Shown here piece by piece: positions 1 through 7,077 of a stretch of 13,469 nt of DNA; within the stretch, counting starts at the first letter, position 1, and each line of letters begins with the position of its first letter. The notes beneath the pieces are model-generated. The model searched no databases, was not told the DNA's origin, and saw only the letters and a list, made by a program, of their open reading frames with translations. The position numbers and the translations under genes are program-made. The stretch spans positions 1-13,469 of the forward strand of contig JAJYGU010000237.1 in assembly GCA_021784975.1 (NCBI GenBank), written 5' to 3'. The stretch is from Planctomycetota bacterium. Lineage in GTDB: Bacteria; Planctomycetota; Planctomycetia; Pirellulales; Thermoguttaceae.

Positions 1-1016
1 GCCTCCAGTTCACCCGCCCGATGGCTTAACTCCGCCCGCTCGGCTTCCATAGCGGTCGCCTGGGCGTTGAGGTCCGCCCATCGCCGATCCAAGTCGGCGG
101 CACGGGCGTCCGATTCCGACGCCTTAGCCTCCAGTTCACCCGCCCGATGGCTTAACTCCGCCCGCTCGGCTTCCATAGCGGTCGCCTGGACGTTGAGGTC
201 CGCCCATCGCCGATCCAGCTCGCTGGCGCGGGCATTCAATTCCGCGGCCTTGGCCTGGAGATCGCGGGTGCGGGCCTCCAGATCAGAGCGCTCGACATCG
301 GCTTGAGCTTTCCGGGCTTGCCACTGGGCGAGCTTACTCTCAAGTTCGGCAGCTCGGGCGTTCAGATCCGAGCCTTGCCGCTCCAATTGAGCCTTTTGCG
401 AGTTGAGCCATTCGGTCTCGGCGGCCAACTGCGAGGCACCGCCGCAAAACTGGTTCTCCCACTGGCGGCGCTGCCGCTCGAAGGCGTTGCGCTGCGTTTC
501 GAGTTCGGCGCGTTGGGCATCCAGCCGGGCCGCCTGGTCTTGAAGCTCCCGGAGTTTTTCGCCGCTTGGTGCGGCAGCCTCGCGCAGACCCGGCCCGGTG
601 CTGGCCGAGGCGTCCGATCTCGGGGCGAGGGCTTCGCCCTGGCTGCCCACCGACAGGACTTCTACCTCGACCGGCCCAAGGCGAAGGCGGTCACCGGCCG
701 TTAGAGCGGCATCGGCAAACGCCTGGTCGTTCAAGAAAGTGTCGGAGGACCAGCGTCGGACAACGGTTCCGCCGGGTCCGCGAAGGATCAAGCAATGCAT
801 CGGAGCTACCCCGCGCGCTCGCAGTCGCAGCGTGCACTGGGCGGCCGAGCCGATTGAGCACTTCGCTGCCTTCAGCCGCAGAATCCGTCCGCGATGCGCC
901 TCCGTGCAGATTCGCAGTGCCAGGGCGTTGCCGCCGAGTTTGGGGAGGTGAGGTTCGGCAGGAGCAAGAGTGGGCATGGCAATCGTGGGAGTGGAAAAGG
1001 AATTGGGGGTTGGCAT
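1..1016 (-). CDS. FHA domain protein with long coiled coil, C-terminus off the left edge
   Basis: The frame is open from the start at 1016 to the window edge, giving 338 complete residues. Residues about 35-121 look like a forkhead-associated (phosphothreonine-binding) domain: a beta-rich stretch with G56-S57 in the usual Gly-Arg position, H74 in the conserved Ser-x-x-His site and N96 near the Asn-Gly site. From about residue 152 onward the chain is rich in Ala, Glu, Arg, Gln and Leu, with heptad-like spacing typical of a coiled coil. No signal peptide or membrane segment is visible. The ATG at 1016 is preferred because GAGG at 1026-1023 lies 6 nt upstream and an in-frame TAA (1019-1017) directly precedes it; an internal ATG at 977 is the alternative. 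Position 57 is Ser rather than Arg, so phosphopeptide binding is uncertain. Likely a scaffold or signalling protein; partner kinases are not in the window. Confidence 0.8.
   Translation of the reverse strand, partial: MPTPNSFSTPTIAMPTLAPAEPHLPKLGGNALALRICTEAHRGRILRLKAAKCSIGSAAQCTLRLRARGVAPMHCLILRGPGGTVVRRWSSDTFLNDQAFADAALTAGDRLRLGPVEVEVLSVGSQGEALAPRSDASASTGPGLREAAAPSGEKLRELQDQAARLDAQRAELETQRNAFERQRRQWENQFCGGASQLAAETEWLNSQKAQLERQGSDLNARAAELESKLAQWQARKAQADVERSDLEARTRDLQAKAAELNARASELDRRWADLNVQATAMEAERAELSHRAGELEAKASESDARAADLDRRWADLNAQATAMEAERAELSHRAGELE
3..254 (-). repeat. 126-bp tandem repeat coding for a 42-residue coiled-coil unit
   Basis: Two adjacent units (254-129 and 128-3, minus strand) encode residues 255-296 and 297-338 of the FHA protein. 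Positions 1-91 match 127-217 with one difference (64 versus 190), while 92-126 differ more from 218-252. The period equals six heptads, so copy number can change without breaking the coiled coil. The near-identity reaches the window edge, so more copies may follow. Confidence 0.9.
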
Positions 1017-1536
1017 TTAAGTCCTCTAGTGGATTTAGCTTACGGCCGCGGAACCGTCAAAAGGCACCGCCCGGGATCAGTAGGGCCGCCGGCGATTACC
1101 AAAAAACGGCTGCATATCCTTGCCGGTTTTGACGATTATCCGTTAGCGATGCGGGGCAATTACTCGGCCTCGGAACCAAGGGGGTGGGGGGACGATAGAC
1201 CGGCAAAGTGTCTCGCATCGTTCAGGGACGGCCCCCAGCGCGGGTGGGAAGGTTTGCGTTGGGCTCAATGCCGCAACTCGTTTAATCACAGAACGTTGCG
1301 CTATTGCCAGCGGCCCTGATCCAAGCGGACGAGGATAATTTTTCCGCCTCGACCCGACGACCGTGCGCGTGCGTAATATACTTTGGTTGCCGACGAACAC
1401 GGCAAGGGTGACGATGTTCGCCACGCAAGGGGTCGGAACAGCCATTGCAAGTTCAGCGAGCCGTTCGAGACCGGCCGTCGGGCAGAGGCATGAGCCTCGC
1501 GTGCGGCCGGCAGCGGACGCCAGGTGAGGGAGTTCT
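1017..1536. other. Divergent intergenic region between the FHA gene and the dksA-like gene
   Basis: This 520-nt stretch holds the upstream regions of two divergent genes. The minus strand has a possible promoter at 1032-1060. The plus strand has an AT-rich TAATAT at 1374-1379 that could be a -10 box for the dksA-like gene, but no matching -35 box is visible 16-18 nt upstream. ORFs crossing the stretch have no family resemblance and overlap real genes, so I call none. I see no RNA gene or clear terminator here. Confidence 0.5.
1032..1060 (-). promoter_or_regulatory. Possible sigma-70-like promoter of the FHA gene
   Basis: On the minus strand TTGACG (1060-1055) is followed after 17 nt by TAAATC (1037-1032). 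The -35 box matches the consensus in five of six bases, the -10 box in only three. Transcription would start near 1025, inside the ribosome binding site, which weakens the call. Confidence 0.2.
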
Positions 1537-1986
1537 ATGAGCCGCAAAGACGCAATCCTCAGCATGCGCCAAGTCCTCGTAAAACGACGTGACGCACTAC
1601 GCAAAGCTTTGGCCGGCGATTTGAGCCTCTTAAAAGAGCTTCGCGCGCAGACCTCGGGCGACATGGTCGATGCTGCCCTCGATTCCGTGCAGGATGAGAT
1701 TAGCTCCCAGTTGGCGGAGGTCGAGAGCCGCGAGCTCAGCCGAATCGAGTACGCGTTGGAACGTATGCGGGAAGGTCATTTCGGCGTGTGCGAAGGCTGT
1801 GGGACCAGTATCCCCATGGCCCGACTAAACGCCTTGCCGTATGCCACGTACTGCATCAAGTGCCAACGCGAGGCCGAACGCCAAGGCGTAAACGGCGCCT
1901 CGGAGGTCGACTGGAGCCGCTTGCTCGATTCGTCGGGCAGCGAGAACGATCTGTCGATCAGCGATATCGAGCTTGACGTCTCTTAA
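1537..1986 (+). CDS. DksA/TraR-family C4 zinc-finger transcription regulator
   Basis: This 149-residue protein has the DksA layout: an N-terminal helical coiled coil, then a zinc finger with C85, C88, C106 and C109 (Cys-x2-Cys, 17 residues, Cys-x2-Cys), then a short acidic tail. DksA proteins enter the RNA polymerase secondary channel and, with ppGpp, change initiation at stress- and growth-controlled promoters. The coiled-coil tip keeps the DxxDxA pattern (D42, D45, A47) that DksA needs for activity, which distinguishes it from inactive tip variants. The length is close to that of E. coli DksA (151 aa). The ATG at 1537 has a purine-rich GAGGGAG just upstream (1526-1532). It lies 52 nt before the protease gene and could share transcription with it. 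The function is inferred from the family; direct control of neighbours is not shown. Confidence 0.88.
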   Translation: MSRKDAILSMRQVLVKRRDALRKALAGDLSLLKELRAQTSGDMVDAALDSVQDEISSQLAEVESRELSRIEYALERMREGHFGVCEGCGTSIPMARLNALPYATYCIKCQREAERQGVNGASEVDWSRLLDSSGSENDLSISDIELDVS

Positions 1987-1989
1987 AAC

Positions 1990-2018
1990 TTGATGCTACG
2001 CGTAAAGCGGGGTAGACT
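1990..2018 (+). promoter_or_regulatory. Possible promoter of the HtrA-like protease gene
   Basis: TTGATG (1990-1995) and TAGACT (2013-2018) are separated by exactly 17 nt, and each matches the sigma-70 consensus in four of six bases. The expected start, around 2025, falls at the edge of the GGGGGAGG ribosome binding site (2023-2030), so the leader would be only about 14 nt. Read-through from the dksA-like gene is the alternative. Confidence 0.3.
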
Positions 2019-2038
2019 GCACGGGGGAGGTGTCTACC

Positions 2039-3295
2039 ATGCTGCGACGCGTCGTATCTGTTCCAGCGGCCTTCTTTTCTCCAAGCCGTGCCGAGCGGTG
2101 CAGGTCTGCTGCCGTTGGGGCCGCGTGGCTGCTGGTTCTCGGTCAAGGGCTCGTGGCCGCGGTAAGTGCCCAGTCCGTGCCCGGGTCGCCATCCCCTTCG
2201 CCATCCCATGCGACGGTGCAGGCTCCGGCCGTGCTGCCGGCGGCGTTGGAGCACAACGGCAGGCTGAGACCCGAGGAACGGGTCGAGCTGCAGCACGAGT
2301 TGAATCGCTGCGCGAAATCGCTCGAGGCCCAGGCGGCCGTGGTGCGGACCGTGGCTAAGCTCATCGGCCCGGCGGTCGTGCACGTTGAGGCCGACGTGCC
2401 CCCCGAGAGCAGTTTGGAATACGGCCGGGGTCGGCAGGTAGAAGAAGCCGGCTCGGGAGTGATTATCCAGCGGAAGGCCGATTTCTACGTACTGACCAAC
2501 CGGCACGTGATCCGCGATGCGAAACCCAGCGCGATCAAGATCGGCCTGGCCGACGGACGCTTGATCCATCCCACCAAGGTGCTCGAAGACACGGAGTCGG
2601 ACGTGGCCGTCTTGGCCGTTTCGGCCCCCGACCTGGTGCCGGCCTCGCTCGGCGACAGCGATCGCCTAGAAATTGGCGATTTCGTGCTGGCGGTGGGCAG
2701 TCCGTTCGGCCTGAGCCACTCGGTCACCTACGGCATCATCAGCGCCAAGGGCCGCCGCGATCTGAAACTCAGCGAGAAACTCCCCTTTCAGGACTTTCTA
2801 CAGACCGACGCCGCTATCAACCCGGGCAATAGCGGCGGACCGCTGGTCAATCTCCGCGGCGAGGTGATCGGCATCAACACCGCCATCGCCAGCAATTCGG
2901 GCGGCAACGAAGGGATCGGGTTTGCCATTCCCATCAACATGTTCATGGTGTTTGCCCGCCAGTTGATCGACACCGGCAAAGTGACCCGCGCCTTTCTGGG
3001 CGTTAGACTGGACGGCGGCTACGACCAGTCGGTGGCGGCCAAGTTGGGCCTGCCGCGGCCGATGGGAGCGCTGGTGAGTGGCATCACCCCCAATTCGCCC
3101 GCCGAGGGGGCTAGGCTGCAAAAGGACGATGTCATCCTGGAGTTCAACCACCAGCCGGTGGAAGACGACGCCCATCTGACGAACCTGGTAAGCTTGACCG
3201 AAGTCGGTAAGCGAGTGACCTTGCTGGTCTTTCGCAGCCGCAGACCGATCAGCGTCACCGTGGCCGTCGGCGAGCGAAGCAAGTTCATGCCGTAA
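2039..3295 (+). CDS. Secreted HtrA/Deg-type serine protease with one PDZ domain
   Basis: The protein has 418 residues. A hydrophobic stretch at about 25-44 ending in Ala-Val-Ser-Ala before Q45 looks like a Sec signal peptide. A linker with a helical segment (about 75-105) is followed by a trypsin-like domain at about 105-315 with the full triad H156 (TNRHV), D188 (ESDVAVL) and S265 (GNSGGPL). A single PDZ domain occupies about 317-412. Deg proteases degrade or refold damaged proteins in the periplasm, and the PDZ domain selects substrates and helps oligomerise the enzyme. The intact triad argues for an active enzyme. The ATG at 2039 is chosen over the in-frame GTG at 2030 because GGGGGAGG (2023-2030) sits 8 nt before the ATG. 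It follows the dksA-like gene by 52 nt and precedes folC by 78 nt. The DegP, DegQ and DegS subtypes cannot be told apart here. Confidence 0.92.
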   Translation: MLRRVVSVPAAFFSPSRAERCRSAAVGAAWLLVLGQGLVAAVSAQSVPGSPSPSPSHATVQAPAVLPAALEHNGRLRPEERVELQHELNRCAKSLEAQAAVVRTVAKLIGPAVVHVEADVPPESSLEYGRGRQVEEAGSGVIIQRKADFYVLTNRHVIRDAKPSAIKIGLADGRLIHPTKVLEDTESDVAVLAVSAPDLVPASLGDSDRLEIGDFVLAVGSPFGLSHSVTYGIISAKGRRDLKLSEKLPFQDFLQTDAAINPGNSGGPLVNLRGEVIGINTAIASNSGGNEGIGFAIPINMFMVFARQLIDTGKVTRAFLGVRLDGGYDQSVAAKLGLPRPMGALVSGITPNSPAEGARLQKDDVILEFNHQPVEDDAHLTNLVSLTEVGKRVTLLVFRSRRPISVTVAVGERSKFMP

Positions 3296-3373
3296 AGCGG
3301 GAATAGGACCTTGCTCGGGGCGGGGGGCAGACAGGGGCCGCAGATTGGGGTAAAATACGGGCTTTGTCGGTCG

Positions 3374-4879
3374 ATGACCGATGTCACCCCTCGTTCCGCT
3401 CTGCCAATTCCCAAGCCCGCCATGTTTGCCCCGGTCCCGATCGACCCATCTCTTGCCCGGCGCGAGGCGGTCCTGCAATTCTTGCTAGATCGCATCGACT
3501 ATGAGCGGATGCAGTCGATGCCCTCCGCCGAAGAGGCTTTCAAGCTCGATCGGATGCGGGCATTACTGCGGCGACTGGGCAATCCGCAAGAAGGCTTGCC
3601 GATTGTGCATATTGCCGGCACCAAGGGCAAGGGCTCGACCGCCGCCATGACGGCCGCCGTCTTGTCGGCGGCCGGCTATCGCACCGGCTTGTTTACCTCA
3701 CCGCACCTGGACCGGGTGGAAGAGCGGATGGCCATCGACGGCTGCCACTGCTCGGCCGACCAACTGGTGGAGCTGGTCGGCGTGGTCCGCCCGATCGTGG
3801 AAGAACTTGATCGGGAGGCGGCCCGACAGAACCCGCCAGAACCAGGCCCGACCTACTTTGAGATCACCACCGCCATGGCCCTGGTCCACTTCGTGCGGCG
3901 GAAGGTGGATGCCGCCGTGCTGGAGGTGGGTTTGGGCGGCCGGCTTGATTCCACCAACGTCTGCCACCCGGCGGTCTCGATCATCACCAGCATCAGTTTC
4001 GATCACACCCAGCAACTGGGCCACACCCTGGCCGCCATTGCCGCCGAGAAGGCCGGCATCGTCAAGCCGGGCGTGCCGGTGGTGTCGGGAGTCGTCGCGG
4101 ATGAGCCGCGCGAAGTGATTCGCCGAATGGCGGGGCGCAACGGCTGCCGGTTGGTGGAACGTGGCGTCGATTTCGACTTCGATTACTATCCTCCCCGCCA
4201 CCTCGAACGAACGGCGGCCCCCGGCCGGGTCGACTTCCGCTGCCGGAGCGACTCCGACGGACCCCGCGCGGACTGCCACTATGAGCAGATTGCGTTGAGC
4301 TTGTTGGGCCGGCACCAGGCGGCTAACGCGGCAGTCGCCATGGCGGCCGTCGAGGAGTTGCGCCGGGTGGGTTGGAACATCCCGGAGGCGGCGGTCCGGC
4401 GGGGGATGGCCGAGGTGGTCTGGCCGGCGCGGGTGGAAGTGGTGGCCCGGCGGCCCACGGTGGTGCTCGACGCCGCCCACAACGCGGCCTCGGTAGCGGC
4501 CCTGATGGACGTGCTGGCCGAGAGTTTTTCGGCCCGTCGCCGGCTGCTGATCCTCGCCACCACGCAAGGTAAGGACCTCCGCGGCATGCTCCAGCATTTG
4601 CTCGGGCGGTTCGACAAGGTGGTCTTTACGCGCTACTTGAACAATCCGCGGGCCGTGCCGCCGCAGGTGCTGCAAGCCTTGGCCGAGGAGCTATCCGGCC
4701 GCCGTCATGCCGTCGCGGCCGAGCCGGCCGAAGCCTGGAGCGCCGTACACCGGCTAGCCGGTCCTGACGATCTGATCTGCATCACCGGCTCGTTCTTCAT
4801 CGCTGCCGAGATGCGCCGGCAGCTTGCCTGCCGACCATTTCCGCAGGCTGCCGACAGGGCCGTACACGAATCGGCCTAG
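3374..4879 (+). CDS. folC: FolC, folylpolyglutamate synthase / dihydrofolate synthase
   Basis: FolC adds glutamate to folates (and in many bacteria to dihydropteroate) with ATP in the cytoplasm. The Mur-ligase architecture is clear: the N-terminal RIDYERM and FKLDRMRALL segments, the P-loop GTKGKGS at residues 82-88, the folate-site GLFTSPHL at 105-112, EVGLGGRLDSTN near 184-195, a SFDHTQQLG segment and LDAAHN at 365-370 in the C-terminal domain. From the ATG at 3374 the protein is 501 residues, somewhat longer than the usual 420-450. The ATG at 3422 (485 aa) and a TTG at 3311 are alternatives; none has a good ribosome binding site, so the start is uncertain. The next gene begins 19 nt downstream, suggesting an operon. 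Whether it also has dihydrofolate synthase activity cannot be read from the sequence. Confidence 0.93.
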   Translation: MTDVTPRSALPIPKPAMFAPVPIDPSLARREAVLQFLLDRIDYERMQSMPSAEEAFKLDRMRALLRRLGNPQEGLPIVHIAGTKGKGSTAAMTAAVLSAAGYRTGLFTSPHLDRVEERMAIDGCHCSADQLVELVGVVRPIVEELDREAARQNPPEPGPTYFEITTAMALVHFVRRKVDAAVLEVGLGGRLDSTNVCHPAVSIITSISFDHTQQLGHTLAAIAAEKAGIVKPGVPVVSGVVADEPREVIRRMAGRNGCRLVERGVDFDFDYYPPRHLERTAAPGRVDFRCRSDSDGPRADCHYEQIALSLLGRHQAANAAVAMAAVEELRRVGWNIPEAAVRRGMAEVVWPARVEVVARRPTVVLDAAHNAASVAALMDVLAESFSARRRLLILATTQGKDLRGMLQHLLGRFDKVVFTRYLNNPRAVPPQVLQALAEELSGRRHAVAAEPAEAWSAVHRLAGPDDLICITGSFFIAAEMRRQLACRPFPQAADRAVHESA

Positions 4880-4898
4880 GACTTGAAGGAGACCGACC

Positions 4899-5381
4899 AT
4901 GAGGCTTCATTGCGTGGTGGGAGGGATGGGCGTCGTGGTCTTGGCATTTGCCGTGGCCAACGCGCGCACCTCGGCCGCCCAGGACATGAACCAAGAGAAG
5001 GATGCCGTGTTGACGCTGCTGGACGGCCGCGTCAGCCAGTTCCTGGACAGCGTTTCCGCCGGGCAAACGCAGACCGCTTTCAAGGAATTGCTGGCCGACA
5101 GCCAGTTGGCCAAGCAGGCCGATGCCGTGAAAGAGCTGGTCGCCCGGACCAACGACTTGGAAATCAAGTACGGCAGGTGCCAGGGGTTCGAGCAGGTGTT
5201 CGCCAAGCGGATTGGCAACGACCTGGTCTTAATGCGCTACCTGTACAAGTGCGAGAACTTGCCGGTGGCCTGGTATTTCACCTTCTATCGCACTCCCACA
5301 CCAGGCGCACTCACCAAGAATGGGGCCTGGCGGGTGGTCGCCCTCCGCTTCGATACCAAACTGGAAGCCCTGGCCCAGTGA
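4899..5381 (+). CDS. Small secreted protein of unknown function
   Basis: The 160-residue product starts with a clear Sec signal peptide (MRLH, hydrophobic 5-20, probable cleavage after SAA at residue 27). There is no lipobox, so it is likely soluble in the periplasm or exported. The mature part is mixed alpha/beta: a helix-rich first half and a C-terminal half with YLYKCENLPVAWYFTFYR and WRVVALRFDT, a pattern reminiscent of small NTF2-like folds; this is only a visual impression. It has two cysteines outside the signal peptide. AAGGAG at 4886-4891 lies 7 nt before the ATG. It sits 19 nt after folC and 6 nt before the LarA-like gene, so it is probably co-transcribed with both. I do not recognise a named family. 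Confidence 0.8.
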   Translation: MRLHCVVGGMGVVVLAFAVANARTSAAQDMNQEKDAVLTLLDGRVSQFLDSVSAGQTQTAFKELLADSQLAKQADAVKELVARTNDLEIKYGRCQGFEQVFAKRIGNDLVLMRYLYKCENLPVAWYFTFYRTPTPGALTKNGAWRVVALRFDTKLEALAQ

Positions 5382-5387
5382 GTTCGC

Positions 5388-6650
5388 ATGCTCTCTCTGC
5401 CGAAGATCTTCCGCCTCCGCCAGAGGTTTGAGGGGCCGCGGGTCGCCGACGTGGCCGCCGAGGTCCAACGGCAGCTTACCCGGCTCGAGTTGAGCAAGAA
5501 GCTCCGGCCGGGGCAAAGCATTGCCATTACCGCCGGAAGCCGCGGCATTGCTCAGATTGCGGAGATCCTCCGGGCAATCGCGGCTCATCTGAAATCGCTG
5601 GGCGGGCGGCCGTTCCTGGTGCCCGCCATGGGCAGTCACGGCGGCGGCACCGCCGATGGGCAGCGGCAGGTCCTCGAATCGTACGGCATCCGGGAGGCAG
5701 CCGTCGGCTGCCCGATCCGCTCCACGATGGAAACCGTGGTAGTGGAACGGGCGGCCGAAGGGTTCCCCGTGCACATCGACCGGCTGGCTTTCGAGGCCGA
5801 TCACATCGTGGTATGCAACCGGGTTAAGCCGCACACCTGCTTTGCCGGCGATTTCCAGAGCGGCCTGATGAAGATGTTGTTGATCGGCCTGGGCAAATGC
5901 GAGGGGGCGAAGATCTACCACCGCGCGGTCCGCGACTTCGGCTTCGACCGGATCATCCGCAGCGTGGCGCCCCGCCTCCTTGCCCGCTGCCCTATCCTGG
6001 CGGGACTGGCCGTGGTGGAAAACGCTTACGACGAGATAGCGCTCGTCGAGGCCGTTCCGCCAGAACGGTTCGAATCGCGCGAAACCGGATTGCTCGCCTT
6101 GGCTGCGCAATGGCTGCCGCGGCTTCCCTTCGGGCAGGTGGACGTCTTGCTGATTGATCGCATCGGCAAAGACATTAGCGGCACCGGCCTCGACCCGAAT
6201 GTGGTGGGGCGGAAGTTTAACGACCACCGGGCCGCCGAGCACGAATTCCCCAAAGTGCAGCGAATCGCGCTCCGCAGTCTGACCGCCGCCTCGCACGGGA
6301 ACGCCATCGGCATGGGCATGGCCGAGTTCTGCCGCTCGCAGTTGCTGAGCGAAACCGACTTCGCCGCCACGCGGCTGAATGGCCTGGTATCGGGCCATAT
6401 TTCCGCCGCCATGCCGCCCTTGGACTACGAGACCGATCGCCAGATGCTCTCGGCCGCCTTGGAGACCATCGGCCTGGCTGAGCCGCCCGACGCCCGGTTG
6501 CTGTGGATCGCCGACACGCTGCACCTGAGCGAAGTGGAGTGCTCGGCCGCCTACCTGGCCGATGCGCGGGGACGGGCCGACTTGGAGATCCTCACGGAAC
6601 CCCGCGACCTGCCCTTGGACGCCGAGGGCAATCTCCCGGATCCGGCCTGA
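5388..6650 (+). CDS. LarA-like (DUF2088) nickel-pincer racemase family protein
   Basis: The 420-residue protein belongs to the lactate racemase (LarA) superfamily by its overall length (LarA is about 424 aa) and its motifs. MGSHGG at 81-86 (H84) corresponds to the catalytic His loop of LarA; KPHTCFAGDFQSGLMK at 147-162 corresponds to the His...Gly-Gly-x-Lys region, giving H149 and K162; H178 lies 16 residues after K162, the same spacing as the cofactor lysine K184 and nickel ligand H200 of Lactobacillus plantarum LarA. LarA enzymes racemise or epimerise alpha-hydroxyacids with a nickel pincer nucleotide. The substrate here is unknown. No larB, larC or larE cofactor genes are in the window. 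No signal peptide is seen, so it should be cytoplasmic. The ATG at 5388 is 6 nt after the previous stop with only a weak GTGAG upstream, which suggests translational coupling. Confidence 0.82.
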   Translation: MLSLPKIFRLRQRFEGPRVADVAAEVQRQLTRLELSKKLRPGQSIAITAGSRGIAQIAEILRAIAAHLKSLGGRPFLVPAMGSHGGGTADGQRQVLESYGIREAAVGCPIRSTMETVVVERAAEGFPVHIDRLAFEADHIVVCNRVKPHTCFAGDFQSGLMKMLLIGLGKCEGAKIYHRAVRDFGFDRIIRSVAPRLLARCPILAGLAVVENAYDEIALVEAVPPERFESRETGLLALAAQWLPRLPFGQVDVLLIDRIGKDISGTGLDPNVVGRKFNDHRAAEHEFPKVQRIALRSLTAASHGNAIGMGMAEFCRSQLLSETDFAATRLNGLVSGHISAAMPPLDYETDRQMLSAALETIGLAEPPDARLLWIADTLHLSEVECSAAYLADARGRADLEILTEPRDLPLDAEGNLPDPA

Positions 6651-6675
6651 TACTCCCAGAAGTCATGACACATCC

Positions 6676-7077
6676 ATGAACCGCGCATCCGATCTCGAAG
6701 CCTATTTGGACGAGGCCCTCCCACCTGAGGAAATGGCCCGGATGGAGAAAGTCCTCCGCGACGACGCCGCCCTGCTCGGCCAATTAGCGGCCATCCAATC
6801 GCGGCGCGACGCCGGCGTCCACTCATTGGGTGAGATCTGGCGCCGCCGCCGGTTGAGTTGTCCCTCGCGGGGGCAGTTGGGCAATTGGCTGCTGGATGCG
6901 CTGCCCGACGCCGAGGCGGCCTATGTCCGCTTTCATCTGGAGGTGGTCGGCTGCCGCTACTGCCAGGCGAGCCTCGCCGATTTGCAAGACCAGCAATCGG
7001 AACCTACTCAAGCCGCCCAGTCACGACGCCGCAAGTATTTCCAATCGAGTGCCGGGCTGTTGCGCGAGAGGCTGTAG
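6676..7077 (+). CDS. Small anti-sigma-factor-like zinc-binding protein
   Basis: The protein has 133 residues. Residues 6-40 (LEAYLDEALPPEEMARMEK...) resemble the helical start of anti-sigma zinc-finger proteins. The second half has C62 and then FHLEVVGCRYC with H87, C93 and C96, i.e. His-x5-Cys-x2-Cys, against the usual His-x3-Cys-x2-Cys. No transmembrane segment follows, unlike many membrane anti-sigma factors, so it would be soluble. The ATG at 6676 is favoured over upstream starts in the same frame because those lie inside the LarA-like gene; the upstream AGAAG is a weak ribosome binding site. It is 25 nt after the LarA-like gene and likely the last gene of the folC transcript. No sigma factor is adjacent. 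The assignment is by resemblance only; a zinc-binding adaptor of another kind is possible. Confidence 0.68.
   Translation: MNRASDLEAYLDEALPPEEMARMEKVLRDDAALLGQLAAIQSRRDAGVHSLGEIWRRRRLSCPSRGQLGNWLLDALPDAEAAYVRFHLEVVGCRYCQASLADLQDQQSEPTQAAQSRRRKYFQSSAGLLRERL

Noticed and set aside
1..254. CRISPR-like array
   Set aside because: The repeat is directly tandem with a 126-bp period, without unique spacers, and lies in frame within a coding region.
303..1132. Plus-strand ORFs over the left-edge gene
   Set aside because: They lie antisense to the FHA coiled-coil gene, have no family resemblance or ribosome binding site, and arise from its GC-rich codon pattern.
1143..1664. Minus-strand ORF of 173 codons
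   Set aside because: It overlaps the start of the dksA-like gene on the other strand, has no recognisable domain, and its codon composition looks non-coding.
3698..4675. Minus-strand ORF of 325 codons
   Set aside because: It is antisense to folC, whose motifs are unmistakable; the His- and Gln-rich product is typical of a shadow frame.
5229..6524. Minus-strand ORF of 431 codons
   Set aside because: Although long, it is antisense to the LarA-like gene and encodes a low-complexity His/Gly/Gln-rich product without motifs.
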